Positions 1-11,948 are shown, counted from the stretch's first letter. The stretch is DNA of 64,000 nt from Pseudomonas serbica (GCF_028823535.1 NZ_JAQIYM010000002.1:420738-484737), one strand, 5' to 3'. Translations and numbers: made by a program. The notes: generated by a model from the letters alone, not told the origin.

Positions 1-219
1 GCAATTGGAGTTGCTCAGGATGTTTTCGTAATACGGCAGCACTTCCTGATGGGTGGTTTGTACCAGTGAGTGCTGGCTCTCCAGCAACTGGGCGATGCCT
101 TCAGCCGGCAGCTGGTCGAACGCCGGGGTGCTCTGGTGATCGAGGCCGAACGCGCGGCAGCGGGACCAGGAGTCCTGGATGATGGCGTCGTGGGACAGCG
201 GCGAGGCGGGTGCGGCCAT
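1..219 (-). CDS. Sigma-54-dependent activator, AcoR/Fis family (N-terminal 73 residues, cut by window edge)
   Basis: Reading leftward from an ATG at 217-219, an open frame of 73 codons runs off the window with no stop. The product begins MAAPASPLSHDAI and holds the motif DSWSRCRAFGLD, followed by a helical stretch ending ENILSNSNC. This N-terminal signature (xxSWxRC...GLD) is typical of AcoR-type sigma-54 enhancer-binding regulators, which continue with a GAF sensor, an AAA+ domain and a Fis-type helix-turn-helix. Those later domains lie outside the window, so the class rests on the N-terminus alone. The gene is divergent from an ABC importer whose promoter matches the sigma-54 consensus, so it is the obvious candidate activator (inference). 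Confidence 0.75.
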   Translation of the reverse strand, partial: MAAPASPLSHDAIIQDSWSRCRAFGLDHQSTPAFDQLPAEGIAQLLESQHSLVQTTHQEVLPYYENILSNSNC

Positions 220-280
220 GGCAGTCGATCTCTGGGCAAGCTTTTATTGTTCTTATGGTGTTTCACACACGCCACATACC

Positions 281-349
281 TGTAGTAGCCCGGCTTGCCG
301 GCGATGGCGATATCGATGACGCCATCGCCGGCAAGCCGGGCTCCTACAG
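281..349. repeat. REPIN, GTAGGAGC-CCGGCTTGCCGGCGAT class
   Basis: Two 28-base arms (281-308 and 321-348) are inverted copies with one mismatch and enclose 12 bases. The arm core CCGGCTTGCCGGCGATGGC differs from the other eleven doublets in the window, so this is a separate sequence class. It lies between the regulator start and the TGTTCA array. Confidence 0.85.
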
Positions 350-355
350 GGGCCG

Positions 356-444
356 TGAACAGTCCATAGAGTGTTGTTCACTATTGTTCATTGTCAATCG
401 GTGAACTGTTCAATTGTTCATTTCCGATTGTTCATTTGTGTTCA
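356..444. promoter_or_regulatory. Array of TGTTCA half-sites, candidate upstream activator sites
   Basis: TGTTCA occurs six times in 70 bases, starting at 375, 385, 407, 415, 429 and 439. The opposite orientation appears as TGAACA at 356 and TGAAC at 402, so TGAACTGTTCA at 402-412 is a perfect palindrome. The array ends 65 bases before a sigma-54 promoter match and lies beside a sigma-54 activator gene. That position fits enhancer sites for the activator. Binding itself is inferred. Confidence 0.6.
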
Positions 445-508
445 GCAACGAACGCACTGTCCCGGTGATTTTCAGAATTTTCGAGCTGAATCAGCCGCTT
501 GTGATTTC

Positions 509-524
509 TGGCACGAAAGTCGCT
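509..524 (+). promoter_or_regulatory. Sigma-54 (-24/-12) promoter of the importer operon
   Basis: TGGCACGAAAGTCGCT matches the consensus TGGCACG-N4-TTGCW at all but one fixed position. GG and GC are separated by 10 bases as required. The predicted transcription start, about 12 bases downstream of the GC, leaves a leader of roughly 35 bases before the first gene at 570. Confidence 0.75.
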
Positions 525-569
525 CTATCGCTCAGATCGCTTGACTCCAAAAATAAAAAAGGCCGAGCC

Positions 570-1664
570 ATGTCATTAACCCTGGAGCATGTCAGCCGTA
601 CCGTCGAGGGCCAGACCTGGATCGACGATGCGTGCCTGCGTTTCGAACCCGGATCCTTCAACGTCTTGCTCGGGCGCACGCTGTCCGGCAAGACCAGTCT
701 CATGCGCCTGATGGCCGGGCTGGATAAGCCCGACACCGGCCGCATCCTGATGAATGGCGTCGATGTCACCCAGCGCCCGGTGCGCCTGCGCAATGTGTCG
801 ATGGTCTATCAGCAGTTCATCAATTACCCGACCATGACCGTCTTCGAGAACATCGCCTCGCCCTTGCGCCAGGCCGGTGTCTCCAATGAACAGATCCAGA
901 GCAAGGTGCTGGAAACCGCGAAGATGCTGCGCATCGAGAAATTCCTGCAGCGTTATCCCCTGGAACTGTCCGGTGGCCAGCAGCAGCGCACGGCCATGGC
1001 CCGGGCGCTGGTCAAGGATGCCGAGCTGATCCTGTTCGATGAGCCGCTGGTCAACCTCGACTACAAATTGCGCGAAGAGCTGCGCCAGGAAATGCGCGAG
1101 CTGTTCAAGGCGCGCCACACCATTGCCATCTACGCCACCACCGAGCCCAACGAAGCCCTGGCCCTGGGCGGCACCACCACCATTTTGCATGAGGGCCGGG
1201 TGATCCAGAGCGGCCAGTCCTCCGAGGTCTACCACCAGCCGCAGACCGTGCTGGCAGCCGAGTTGTTCTCCGAACCGCCGATCAACCTGATGCCGGGTCG
1301 CATTGCCGGCAACGAAGTGAGCTTCGCCAATTTCGTGCACTTCCCGCTCAACGTCGATTTGCGCCCGGTGGGCGAGGGCGAGTTTCGCTTTGGGGTGCGC
1401 CCCAGCCATATCTCGCTGGTACCCAGCAACGATGATGACCTGGAGTTGGCAGTGACCGTTGAAGTCGCGGAAATCAGCGGCTCGGAAACCTTCCTGCACG
1501 TGCGCAACGAGCATTTCCTGCTGGTGCTGCACTTGCCCGGCGTTCACGAATACGACGTCGATGCGCCGATCCGCATCTACATCCCGACCCATAAACTGTT
1601 CGTGTTCGATGCGCAGGGGCGGCTGGTCCAAGCGCCCGGGCGGCGCGTCGCGAGGGTTGCCTGA
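570..1664 (+). CDS. glpS: Glycerol-type ABC importer, ATPase subunit 1 (GlpS-like)
   Basis: 364 residues, a MalK-type import ATPase with a C-terminal TOBE-like domain. Walker A is GRTLSGKT (35-42), the Q-loop is near 81, the signature LSGGQ is intact (133-137), and Walker B has D157-E158. The switch histidine of the H-loop is missing: the YVTHDQ position reads YATTEP, with Thr191 in place of His. ATG 570 is preferred over an upstream in-frame start at 414 because the family begins with MSLTLEHV here and the upstream part lies in the promoter region. The stop overlaps the next start by one base. The glycerol assignment comes from the six-gene layout shared with the rhizobial glpSTPQUV system and is not proven by sequence. 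Confidence 0.85.
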   Translation: MSLTLEHVSRTVEGQTWIDDACLRFEPGSFNVLLGRTLSGKTSLMRLMAGLDKPDTGRILMNGVDVTQRPVRLRNVSMVYQQFINYPTMTVFENIASPLRQAGVSNEQIQSKVLETAKMLRIEKFLQRYPLELSGGQQQRTAMARALVKDAELILFDEPLVNLDYKLREELRQEMRELFKARHTIAIYATTEPNEALALGGTTTILHEGRVIQSGQSSEVYHQPQTVLAAELFSEPPINLMPGRIAGNEVSFANFVHFPLNVDLRPVGEGEFRFGVRPSHISLVPSNDDDLELAVTVEVAEISGSETFLHVRNEHFLLVLHLPGVHEYDVDAPIRIYIPTHKLFVFDAQGRLVQAPGRRVARVA

Positions 1665-2775
1665 TGGCCGAAATCCGTTTGCAGAACCTCGCCCACAGTT
1701 ACACCAGCACGCCGACAGGGCCCGAGGATTACGCGATCCGCCAGATGGACCACATCTGGGAGCAGGGCGGCGCCTACGCCTTGCTCGGCCCGTCGGGCTG
1801 CGGCAAATCGACCTTGCTCAACATCATTTCCGGGTTGCTCAGCCCGTCCCAGGGCCATGTGCTGTTCGATGGCAAGGCGGTCAACAACCTGACCCCGGAA
1901 AAACGCAACATCGCCCAGGTTTTCCAGTTTCCGGTGGTCTACGACACCATGACGGTGTTCGACAACCTGGCCTTTCCATTGCGTAACCAAGGCATGGCCG
2001 AGGCGAAGATTCACACCAAGGTGCAGGAAATTGCCGAAGTACTCGACCTGCAGAAACTGCTGAGCAAAAAAGCCAGCAACCTCACCGCCGACGAAAAACA
2101 GAAAGTCTCCATGGGCCGTGGGCTGGTGCGCGATGACGTCTCGGCAATCCTCTTCGACGAGCCGCTGACGGTGATCGACCCGCACCTGAAGTGGAAGCTG
2201 CGGCGCAAGCTCAAGCAGATTCACGAGCAATTCAACATCACCATGGTCTACGTCACCCACGATCAACTGGAGGCCTCGACCTTCGCCGACAAGATCGCGG
2301 TGATGTACGGCGGGCAGATCGTCCAGTTCGGCACGCCGCGGGAATTGTTCGAACGGCCGACCCATACCTTTGTCGGCTACTTCATCGGCAGTCCGGGCAT
2401 GAACCTGATCGAGGTGCAGCCGCAACCCGGTGGTGTCGGTTTCGCTTCGACCCATTTACCACTGTCTGAAGCCATGCAGAAACGCATCGCCGAATCGACG
2501 TGGAAAACCCTGAAGGTCGGCATTCGTCCAGAGTTCATACACGTCTGGGACGAGCCCTTTGATGAAGCGCTGCGGGCACAAGTCGTACACGTCGAAGACC
2601 TCGGCACCTACAAGATCCTGACCCTGAACCTCGACGGCGTGCCGCTGAAAGTGCGCCTGGCCGAAGACAAACCGGTGCCCGAGGGCACGGCGTATATCAG
2701 CTTTCCGGCGCAGTGGCTGATGGTCTATGCCGACGACTTTCTCCTGGAAACCCAAGCCGGCATTGAGGTGCAGCC

Positions 2776-2779
<4 letters not shown>
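1664..2779 (+). CDS. glpT: Glycerol-type ABC importer, ATPase subunit 2 (GlpT-like)
   Basis: 371 residues, the second MalK-like ATPase. Walker A GPSGCGKST (42-50), Q-loop Gln88, Walker B D165-E166 and the switch histidine His199 (YVTHDQ) are all intact. The signature is not: LSGGQ is replaced by LTADE (140-144). This complements the defect in the partner subunit. A TOBE-like domain fills the last 130 residues. The final four bases (ATGA) overlap the first permease gene, which implies translational coupling. The name follows the rhizobial glycerol ABC system and is unrelated to the MFS glycerol-3-phosphate antiporter GlpT of E. coli. Confidence 0.85.
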
Positions 2780-3642
<863 letters not shown>

Positions 3643-3649
3643 GGCCATC

Positions 3650-4450
<801 letters not shown>

Positions 4451-4460
4451 GGAGCTGATG

Positions 4461-4733
4461 ATGGAATGGATGAGTTGGACCGTCCCCACGGCGGCGTTCT
4501 TCAGCGTCATTGCCTTGATCCTGGTGGGCATGACGACCTGGGAGTTACGTTCGCCGAGCATTCTCAGGCGAGGCTTTTTGCCGATTGCCACCACCCGTGG
4601 CGATCGGTTGTTCATCGGTCTTCTCGGTAGCGCCTACCTGCATTTGCTGGTCATCGGCGTAACCGACTGGAGCATCTGGGTCGCCTTCGCGATGTCCCTG
4701 GTGTGGCTGTTGGCTGTGATGCGTTGGGGCTAG
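4461..4733 (+). CDS. glpU: Small membrane subunit of the importer, DUF2160 (GlpU-like)
   Basis: 90 residues with three hydrophobic stretches (about 9-24, 48-64 and 70-87) and a basic cytoplasmic loop containing RSPSILRRGF. The family DUF2160 is known from the same position in glpSTPQUV operons. Its role is undefined; an accessory membrane component of the importer is likely. GGAG at 4451-4454 lies six bases before ATG 4461, which favours that start over the adjacent ATG at 4458. Confidence 0.8.
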   Translation: MEWMSWTVPTAAFFSVIALILVGMTTWELRSPSILRRGFLPIATTRGDRLFIGLLGSAYLHLLVIGVTDWSIWVAFAMSLVWLLAVMRWG

Positions 4734-4780
4734 TCGAATTGCTCGGCAATGTTGCTCCGAAACTTAAACAGGAGGTCTCT

Positions 4781-6523
4781 ATGTTCGACAAAAACAATAA
4801 GCTGCGACATAGCATTTCATTGGCAGCCCTGCTGGCACTCAGCGGTTTGAGCGCGTCTGCCTGGGCCGATGCCTATGAAGACGCTGCGAAGAAATGGATC
4901 GGCAGCGAGTTCAAACCCTCGACCCTGACGGCCGATCAGCAGCTCGAAGAGCTGAAGTGGTTCATCAAGGCGGCGGAGCCGTTTCGCGGCATGAGCATCA
5001 AGGTGGTGTCGGAAACCATCGCCACCCACGAATACGAGTCCAAGGTGCTGGCCAAGGCCTTTACCGAAATCACCGGGATCAAGCTGACCCACGACCTGCT
5101 GCAGGAAGGCGACGTGGTGGAAAAGCTGCAGACCCAGATGCAATCGGACAAGAACATCTATGACGGCTGGGTCAACGACTCGGACCTGATCGGTACGCAC
5201 TTCCGGTACGGCAAGACCGAATCGATCACCGACCTGATGGCCAACGAGGGCAAGAACTTCACCTCGCCGACCCTCGATATCAAGGATTTCATCGGCATCT
5301 CCTTCACCACCGCGCCGGACGGCAAGATCTATCAATTGCCGGACCAGCAGTTTGCCAACCTGTACTGGTTCCGCGCCGACTGGTTCGAGCGTGCGGACCT
5401 CAAGGCCAAGTTCAAGGAAAAGTACGGCTACGAGTTGGGTGTACCGGTGAACTGGTCGGCCTATGAAGACATTGCCAAATTCTTCAGCGAAGACGTCAAG
5501 GAAATCGACGGCAAGCGTGTCTACGGGCACATGGACTACGGCAAGAAAGACCCGTCCCTGGGCTGGCGCTTCACCGATGCCTGGTTCTCCATGGCCGGTG
5601 GCGGCGACAAGGGCATCCCCAACGGCTTGCCGGTGGACGAGTGGGGCATCCGGGTGGAGGATTGCCACCCGGTAGGTTCCAGCGTCACCCGCGGTGGCGA
5701 CACCAACGGCCCGGCGGCGGTGTTCGCCACCACCAAATACGTCGACTGGCTGAAGAAGTACGCGCCACCGGAAGCGGCGGGCATGACTTTCTCCGAATCA
5801 GGTCCCGTGCCGTCCCAGGGCAACATCGCCCAGCAGATCTTCTGGTACACCGCGTTCACTGCCGACATGACCAAGCCGGGGCTGGCGGTGATGAACGCCG
5901 ACGGCACGCCGAAATGGCGCATGGCGCCTTCACCGCGCGGGCCGTACTGGGAAGAGGGCATGAAGCTGGGCTACCAGGACGTGGGCTCCTGGACGTTCAT
6001 GAAGTCCACGCCTGAGAAACAGAAACTCGCGGCCTGGCTGTACGCGCAGTTCGTGACTTCGAAAACCGTCTCGCTGAAGAAAACCATCGTCGGCCTGACC
6101 CCGATCCGCGAGTCGGACATCAACTCGCAAGCCATGACCGACCTGGCACCGAAACTCGGTGGCCTGGTTGAGTTCTATCGCAGCCCGGCCCGCGTGCAAT
6201 GGACTCCGACGGGGACCAACGTGCCTGATTATCCGCGTCTGGCGCAGTTGTGGTGGAGCCACATCGCCGAAGCGGCGAGCGGCGAGAAAACCCCGCAACA
6301 GGCGCTGGATGGCCTGGCCAAGGATCAGGACGCGATCATGACCCGTCTGGAGCGTTCGAAGGCCCAAGCCACCTGCGCCCCGAAAATGAACCCGGAGCGC
6401 GATGCGCAATACTGGTTCGATCAACCGGGTGCACCGAAACCGAAATTGGCGAACGAGAAGCCTCAGGGCGAGACCGTGAGTTATGCCGAGCTGCTGAAAT
6501 CGTGGGAGGCGGCGCGTAAGTAA
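4781..6523 (+). CDS. glpV: Glycerol-type ABC importer, periplasmic substrate-binding protein (GlpV-like)
   Basis: 580 residues starting MFDKNNKLRHS, with a signal peptide likely cut after AWA (residue ~29). It belongs to the extracellular solute-binding family 1 but is much longer than usual sugar-binding proteins of 400-450 residues. The long form is characteristic of GlpV. AGGAGG at 4770-4775 sits six bases before the ATG, the strongest ribosome site of the operon, which suits a binding protein needed in excess. An intrinsic terminator follows 23 bases after the stop. No glycerol kinase or dehydrogenase lies in the cluster, so the true substrate could be another small polyol or alcohol. Confidence 0.85.
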   Translation: MFDKNNKLRHSISLAALLALSGLSASAWADAYEDAAKKWIGSEFKPSTLTADQQLEELKWFIKAAEPFRGMSIKVVSETIATHEYESKVLAKAFTEITGIKLTHDLLQEGDVVEKLQTQMQSDKNIYDGWVNDSDLIGTHFRYGKTESITDLMANEGKNFTSPTLDIKDFIGISFTTAPDGKIYQLPDQQFANLYWFRADWFERADLKAKFKEKYGYELGVPVNWSAYEDIAKFFSEDVKEIDGKRVYGHMDYGKKDPSLGWRFTDAWFSMAGGGDKGIPNGLPVDEWGIRVEDCHPVGSSVTRGGDTNGPAAVFATTKYVDWLKKYAPPEAAGMTFSESGPVPSQGNIAQQIFWYTAFTADMTKPGLAVMNADGTPKWRMAPSPRGPYWEEGMKLGYQDVGSWTFMKSTPEKQKLAAWLYAQFVTSKTVSLKKTIVGLTPIRESDINSQAMTDLAPKLGGLVEFYRSPARVQWTPTGTNVPDYPRLAQLWWSHIAEAASGEKTPQQALDGLAKDQDAIMTRLERSKAQATCAPKMNPERDAQYWFDQPGAPKPKLANEKPQGETVSYAELLKSWEAARK

Positions 6524-6546
6524 AGCGCTGAAGTTGTGAAAGGCGA

Positions 6547-6570
6547 ACGGCACCGGAAGGTGCCGTTTTT
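6547..6570 (+). terminator. Terminator of the importer operon
   Basis: An eight-base stem ACGGCACC/GGTGCCGT with loop GGAA is followed by five T. It lies directly after glpV. Confidence 0.85.
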
Positions 6571-6591
6571 GTTGGTGCCTGTCCCACCGCT

Positions 6592-6686
6592 ATCGCGAGC
6601 AGGCTCGCTCCCACATTAGATCGGCGGTGCTCGTGATTTTTGTGTCCACACAATATCCCCTGTGGGAGCGAGCCTGCTCCCTCGCC
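6592..6686. repeat. REPIN, decayed, GTGGGAGCGAGCCTGCTC class
   Basis: Inverted arms at 6592-6614 and 6661-6686 lie between the converging glpV and nuoN genes. The right arm reads CTGCTCCCTCGCC where the intact form has CTGCTCGCGAA, so this copy has begun to diverge. Confidence 0.75.
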
Positions 6687-6688
6687 AC

Positions 6689-6713
6689 AAAAAACGGCAC
6701 CCGAAGGTGCCGT
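6689..6713 (-). terminator. Terminator of the nuo operon
   Basis: Read on the minus strand, the stem ACGGCACC/GGTGCCGT carries a TTCG tetraloop and a run of six T. It lies 31 bases after the nuoN stop. The stem is the same as that of the glpV terminator, which faces it. Confidence 0.85.
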
Positions 6714-6744
6714 TTCTGTTTTCTACCGCATGAAGCTTAAGCGA

Positions 6745-8208
6745 TCAACCCGCCAGGCCCGATTGCTGGACCAGGCTCAACAACGGCTGTGGATACAGCC
6801 CAAGGAAGAACGCCAGTACGGCGATAGCCAGCAACATCACGCCGCCCGCACGTTGCTCCCAATGCAGTTGCGCATCGTGACGACGCAGGTTCGGTTCGAT
6901 CAGGTACAAAGTGACCATCACACGCAGGTAGTAGAACACGCCGATGGCGCTGCCCAGTACCAGGGAGCCGACCAGCCACCATTGTTGCGACTGCACGCCG
7001 GTGGCGATGATGTAGAACTTGCCGATGAAGCCCGCGGTCAGCGGGATACCGGCCAGGGACAGCATCATCACGGTCAGTACGGCGGTCAGGTACGGACGGC
7101 GCCAGAACAGGCCGCGGTATTCGTACAGGGCATCGGCGTCACGACCGTTGTACGGCGAGGACATCAGGGTGATCACGCCGAACGCGCCGAGGCTGGTGAT
7201 CACGTAGGTGACCAGGTACACGCCGATGGCTTCCACGGCCAGGCCCTTGCTCGCCACCAGGGCGATCAGCAGGTAACCGAAGTGGGCGATGGACGAGTAA
7301 CCCAGCAGACGCTTGAGGTTGCTCTGGGTCAGGGCCAGCAGGTTACCGAACAGGATCGACGCGATGGCGATGATGGTCAGCACGTTGCTCAGCACGCCGC
7401 TGCTTGCAGCAGGGGAGATCTGGAACAGACGCACCATCACCGCGAACACTGCCACTTTCGAAGCGGTGGCGAGGAACGCGGCAACCGGTGCCGGAGCACC
7501 TTCGTACACGTCCGGGGTCCACAGGTGGAACGGTACCAGCGACAGCTTGAACGCCAGGCCGATCAGCATCATGCCCAGGCCCAGTTGTGCCAGGGAGCTT
7601 GGCATGCCGGTGGCCGCCAGGGCCTGGCCGATGCCGGTGAAACTCAGGGAGCCGGCGTCGGCGTAGAGCAGGGCCATGCCGAATAACAGGAACGCGGAAC
7701 CGGCAGCCGAGAGCACCATGTACTTGATGCCGGCTTCCAGCGAGCGCTTGTTGAAGAAGGCATAGGCCACCAGGCCGTAGACCGGCACCGACAGCAGTTC
7801 CAGGCCGACGAACAAGCCGGCCAGGTGCTGCGCGCTGACCAGTACCAGGCCACCGGCGGCGGCCATCAGGATCAGCAGGTACAGTTCTTCACGGTTGCCC
7901 GGGTAACCCGAACCGCCATCGCCGAGGTAGGCGTGGGCGAGGGTCACACAGGCGAGGGTGGCGACCAGGATCAGCGCCATGTACAGGCAGGCGAAGGTGT
8001 CGATCTGCAGCAGTGGAGTCACCGCCAGAGGCGCGACTTTAAGAGCTGGGAGGATCGACAGCAGTGCCAGGTTCAGACCCGCCACGGACAGTAGGAAGGT
8101 CTGGGAGTGGTTGCGGCGCCAGGCAATCGCCAGCATCACCACGATGATCGTGGCGCTGGTGATCAACAACGGCGCTAGCGCGATAAAGTGTTGAGTCGTG
8201 AATTCCAT
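6745..8208 (-). CDS. nuoN: NADH-quinone oxidoreductase subunit N
   Basis: 487 residues, about 14 membrane helices, one of three Mrp-antiporter-like proton channels of complex I. It starts [14 protein letters not shown]. An in-frame upstream extension to 8271 would overlap nuoM and lacks family similarity. The core antiporter segment includes [14 protein letters not shown]. It is the last gene of the operon, 7 bases after nuoM. Confidence 0.95.
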   Translation of the reverse strand: MEFTTQHFIALAPLLITSATIIVVMLAIAWRRNHSQTFLLSVAGLNLALLSILPALKVAPLAVTPLLQIDTFACLYMALILVATLACVTLAHAYLGDGGSGYPGNREELYLLILMAAAGGLVLVSAQHLAGLFVGLELLSVPVYGLVAYAFFNKRSLEAGIKYMVLSAAGSAFLLFGMALLYADAGSLSFTGIGQALAATGMPSSLAQLGLGMMLIGLAFKLSLVPFHLWTPDVYEGAPAPVAAFLATASKVAVFAVMVRLFQISPAASSGVLSNVLTIIAIASILFGNLLALTQSNLKRLLGYSSIAHFGYLLIALVASKGLAVEAIGVYLVTYVITSLGAFGVITLMSSPYNGRDADALYEYRGLFWRRPYLTAVLTVMMLSLAGIPLTAGFIGKFYIIATGVQSQQWWLVGSLVLGSAIGVFYYLRVMVTLYLIEPNLRRHDAQLHWEQRAGGVMLLAIAVLAFFLGLYPQPLLSLVQQSGLAG

Positions 8209-8215
8209 AGCGCTC

Positions 8216-9748
8216 TTACCGGGCCGAAGCGAGTTGAGTGAAGGCGGTGCCGAGCCACTGCTGCACGCCATGCATCGTCGCGGCAGAGGTATCGAGGAAC
8301 GGTTGCGGGTACACGCCGATGTAGATCAGCAGTGCTGCCAGGCCGACCACCATGATCATTTCGCGACCGTCCATGCCATGCAGTACCGCGTCCGATTTGG
8401 CCGGACCGAAGTAGGCACGGTGGATCATGATCAACGAGTACACAGAACCGAATACCAGGCCGGTGGTGGCGATGATGGTGACCCATGGAGCGATCGGGAA
8501 GGTGCCGATCAGGATCAGGAACTCGCCGACGAAGTTACCGGTACCCGGCAAGCCCAGGGAAGCGGCTGCGAAGAACAGGCTGAGGGCCGGCAGGTAGGCG
8601 ATCTTCGACCACAGGCCACCCATTTCACGCATGTCGCGGGTGTGGGTGCGCTCGTACAGCTGGCCACTGAGGATAAAGAGTGCCGCCGCCGACAGGCCGT
8701 GCGCCAGCATCTGCATCACCGCGCCCTGCAGCGCCAGTTGGCTGCCGGAGTAGATGCCGATCAGTACGAAGCCCATGTGGGAAACGGACGAGAAGGCAAT
8801 CAGACGCTTGATGTCGGTTTGCGCGAACGCCAGGAACGCACCGTAGAAAATCCCGATCAGACCCAGGGCCATGGCGATCGGCGCGAACTCGGCCGAGGCA
8901 TTCGGGAACAGCGGCAGGGCGAAACGCAGCAGGCCGTAGGCCGCGGTTTTCAGCAAGATACCGGCGAGGTCGACGGAACCTGCGGTCGGCGCCTGGGCGT
9001 GAGCGTCAGGCAACCAGGAGTGGAACGGCACGACTGGCAGCTTGACCGCGAAGGCGATGAAGAAGCCGAGCATCAGGATGTACTCGGTGGTCATCGACAT
9101 CTTGGTCTTCAACAGGTCGGCGTAGTTGAAGGTAATCACGCCGGTGTCGTTGAAGTTGACCAGGACCAGACCGAGGATCGCCACCAGCATGATCAGGCCG
9201 GAAGCCTGAGTGAAGATGAAGAACTTGGTCGCCGCGTAGATCCGGGTTTTCTTGCCGTCCGAAGAACTGTGACCCCAGAGCGCGATGAGGAAGTACATCG
9301 GCACCAGCATCATTTCCCAGAAGAAGAAGAACATGAACAGGTCGAGGGCGAGGAACACGCCAACGACACCGCCCAGGATCCACATCAGGTTCAGGTGGAA
9401 GAAGCCAACGTGACGCTGGATCTCTTTCCACGAGCAGAGTACCGAGAGCACACCCAGCAGACCGGTCAGCATGATCATCAACAGCGACAGGCCGTCGAGG
9501 GCCAGGTGCACGTTGATGCCGAAGCGTTCGATCCAGACGTGCTTGAACTCAAGCGCCCAGGTTGGGTCGGCGCCAGGCTTTGGTGCCAATGAATAATCAC
9601 CGTTGGCCCACAGCCAGAGGCCTAGAGCGAGCAACAGGGACATGGTGATCAGCGCAATCCAGCGGGGGAGGGTGGCGCCGAAGCGCTCGCCCATCCAGCA
9701 CAGCAGGCCGCCGATGAAGGGGATCAGGATTAGCCAAGGCAGAATCAT
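8216..9748 (-). CDS. nuoM: NADH-quinone oxidoreductase subunit M
   Basis: 510 residues, an antiporter-like membrane subunit. It shows the typical segments [19 protein letters not shown] and [17 protein letters not shown] near residues 230-330. The lysine and glutamate residues of the proton path lie within these helices. It is preceded by nuoL with a 39-base gap and followed by nuoN. Confidence 0.96.
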   Translation of the reverse strand: MILPWLILIPFIGGLLCWMGERFGATLPRWIALITMSLLLALGLWLWANGDYSLAPKPGADPTWALEFKHVWIERFGINVHLALDGLSLLMIMLTGLLGVLSVLCSWKEIQRHVGFFHLNLMWILGGVVGVFLALDLFMFFFFWEMMLVPMYFLIALWGHSSSDGKKTRIYAATKFFIFTQASGLIMLVAILGLVLVNFNDTGVITFNYADLLKTKMSMTTEYILMLGFFIAFAVKLPVVPFHSWLPDAHAQAPTAGSVDLAGILLKTAAYGLLRFALPLFPNASAEFAPIAMALGLIGIFYGAFLAFAQTDIKRLIAFSSVSHMGFVLIGIYSGSQLALQGAVMQMLAHGLSAAALFILSGQLYERTHTRDMREMGGLWSKIAYLPALSLFFAAASLGLPGTGNFVGEFLILIGTFPIAPWVTIIATTGLVFGSVYSLIMIHRAYFGPAKSDAVLHGMDGREMIMVVGLAALLIYIGVYPQPFLDTSAATMHGVQQWLGTAFTQLASAR

Positions 9749-9787
9749 GACGGGTTCGTTTCCTTTCGCAAATTCGCAAGGTTCATA

Positions 9788-11641
9788 TCAGACCGCTACC
9801 AGCACGACGGCGCCGATGACCAGCACGGCACCAGCAGCCATCGAGGCGGCGTACCAACGCAGTTGACCGGTCTCGGTACGGCTCAGGGCGGTGTGACCGC
9901 CTTTGGCCATGCGCGGGATCAGACCGATGGTCTGGTCGAGCGGGTCTTTGCGCAGGATGTGGCTGATCGCCAGGTATGGCTTGACGAACAGTTTGTCGTA
10001 GATCCAGTCGAAGCCCCAGGCAGCGAACCACCAGGCCGAGAGGAAACGGCCAATGCCGCTGTTGGCGATGGCGGTGACGAAACGACGCTTGCCGAGGAAC
10101 AGCAGCGCGGCCAGCAGGATACCGGACAGGGCGATGGCGCCCGAGGCGATCTCCAGGCTGTGCTTGGCTTCGCCGCCGGCATGGCCGACGCTTTCCGGCA
10201 GTACACCATGCAGTGGCGGAACGATCATCGCGCCAATGGCGGTGGACAATACGATCAGCACCGACAGTGGCAGCCAGTGGGCAATGCCGTGACCGGCATG
10301 GGCTTCGGTCTTCGCTTCACCGTGGAACGTGATGAAGATCAGACGGAAGGTGTACAGCGAGGTCATGAATGCGCCGACCAGACCTGCGTAAAGCAGACCG
10401 TGATTGCCGCTGGCGAAGGCTTCCCAGAGGATTTCGTCCTTGGAGTAGAAGCCCGCGGTCACCAGAGGCAGGGCCGCCAGGGCCGCACCGCCGACGATGA
10501 AGCTGGCGTAGGCCAGTGGCAGTTTCTTCCACAGGCCGCCCATCTTGAAGATGTTCTGCTCGTGGTGGCAGGCAACGATCACCGCACCGGAGGCAAGGAA
10601 CAGCAGGGCCTTGAAGAAGGCGTGGGTCATCAGGTGGAAGATCGCGCCATCCCAGGCACCGACGCCCAGGGCCAGGAACATGTAGCCGATCTGGCTCATG
10701 GTCGAGTAGGCGAGGATACGCTTGATGTCGGTCTGAACCAGTGCGGCGAAACCTGCGAGAACCAGGGTCACACCGCCCACCAGGCCCACCAGGTGCAGGA
10801 TTTCCGGCGCCAGGGTGAACAGGCCATGGGTACGGGCGATCAGGTAGACACCGGCGGTCACCATGGTCGCGGCGTGGATCAGTGCCGAAACCGGGGTAGG
10901 ACCGGCCATCGCGTCCGCCAGCCAGGTTTGCAGCGGCAGTTGCGCGGATTTACCGACAGCGCCGCCCAGCAGCATCAGGGTGGCCATGACCATCCAGAAA
11001 TCGCCGGCCTGGAATTTCTGCGGTGCCAGCACCAGCAGTTCCTGGACATTCAGCGTGCCCAGCTGGGCAAACAGGATGAACAGGCCGATGGCCATGAACA
11101 CGTCGCCGATACGGGTGACGATGAAGGCCTTGAGCGCCGCGTTACCGTTGTTGCGGTTGCTGTAGTAGAAGCCGATCAACAGGTACGAGCACAGGCCCAC
11201 GCCTTCCCAGCCGAAGTACAGGAACAACAGGTTATCGCCCAGCACCAGGAACAGCATGCTGGCGATGAACAGGTTGGTGTAGGCGAAGAAGCGCGAGTAA
11301 CCGGCTTCACCGCGCATGTACCAGGACGCGAACAGGTGGATCAGGAAGCCGACGCCGACGACCACGCCGAGCATGGTGACCGACAGGCCGTCCAGATACA
11401 GCGCGAAGTTCGGCGTGAAGCCTTCCACCGCCATCCACTGCCACAACACCTGGGTGTAGTGGCCGCCTTCTGGCGGGGCGACGTTGAATTGCCAGATCAC
11501 GTAGGCGGTGACGATCGCCGACAGACCGATGGAGCCGACGCCAATCAGCGCGGCGAGGTTTTCCGAGATGCGTCCACGGGAGAACGACAGCAGCAGGAAA
11601 CCTATGAGAGGGAATACGAAAGTCAGATAGAGAAGATTCAT
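9788..11641 (-). CDS. nuoL: NADH-quinone oxidoreductase subunit L
   Basis: 617 residues, the most distal antiporter-like subunit, with the long C-terminal lateral helix that ties the membrane arm together. It includes the conserved segments [25 protein letters not shown] and [18 protein letters not shown]. Start [14 protein letters not shown] at 11641 overlaps the nuoK stop by four bases (ATGA), implying coupled translation. Confidence 0.96.
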   Translation of the reverse strand: MNLLYLTFVFPLIGFLLLSFSRGRISENLAALIGVGSIGLSAIVTAYVIWQFNVAPPEGGHYTQVLWQWMAVEGFTPNFALYLDGLSVTMLGVVVGVGFLIHLFASWYMRGEAGYSRFFAYTNLFIASMLFLVLGDNLLFLYFGWEGVGLCSYLLIGFYYSNRNNGNAALKAFIVTRIGDVFMAIGLFILFAQLGTLNVQELLVLAPQKFQAGDFWMVMATLMLLGGAVGKSAQLPLQTWLADAMAGPTPVSALIHAATMVTAGVYLIARTHGLFTLAPEILHLVGLVGGVTLVLAGFAALVQTDIKRILAYSTMSQIGYMFLALGVGAWDGAIFHLMTHAFFKALLFLASGAVIVACHHEQNIFKMGGLWKKLPLAYASFIVGGAALAALPLVTAGFYSKDEILWEAFASGNHGLLYAGLVGAFMTSLYTFRLIFITFHGEAKTEAHAGHGIAHWLPLSVLIVLSTAIGAMIVPPLHGVLPESVGHAGGEAKHSLEIASGAIALSGILLAALLFLGKRRFVTAIANSGIGRFLSAWWFAAWGFDWIYDKLFVKPYLAISHILRKDPLDQTIGLIPRMAKGGHTALSRTETGQLRWYAASMAAGAVLVIGAVVLVAV

Positions 11642-11946
11642 CCGCGCATCTCACTGGCAGCGTCGATATCGAGCGTGTGGAAGCGGCGATACAGTTGCAG
11701 CAGGATCGCCAGGCCGATACTGGCCTCGGCGGCTGCCAGGCTGATCACCAGGATGAACATGATCTGTCCATCCGGCTGCGCCCAGCGGCTACCGGCAACG
11801 ATGAACGCCAGGGCGGAGGCATTCATCATGACCTCCAGGCTCATCAGCACGAAGAGAATGTTGCGGCGGACCATCAGGCCGACCAGACCGAGGCAGAACA
11901 GGATGCCGGCGACCGCCAGACCATGCTCCATGGGGATAGCAGGCAT
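11638..11946 (-). CDS. nuoK: NADH-quinone oxidoreductase subunit K
   Basis: 102 residues, three membrane helices. Glu38 and Glu74 sit in helices 2 and 3 and match the buried glutamates (36 and 72 in E. coli) needed for proton transfer. Two ATGs are available. The one at 11952 overlaps the nuoJ stop but lies only two bases from GGAG, whereas 11946 has an eight-base spacing and gives the usual MPAIPMEHG start, so 11946 is chosen. Confidence 0.93.
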   Translation of the reverse strand: MPAIPMEHGLAVAGILFCLGLVGLMVRRNILFVLMSLEVMMNASALAFIVAGSRWAQPDGQIMFILVISLAAAEASIGLAILLQLYRRFHTLDIDAASEMRG

Positions 11947-11948
11947 CG

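Noticed and set aside
414..569. In-frame upstream start for the first ATPase gene
   Set aside because: The extension would be encoded by the half-site array and the sigma-54 promoter and does not resemble ABC ATPase sequence.
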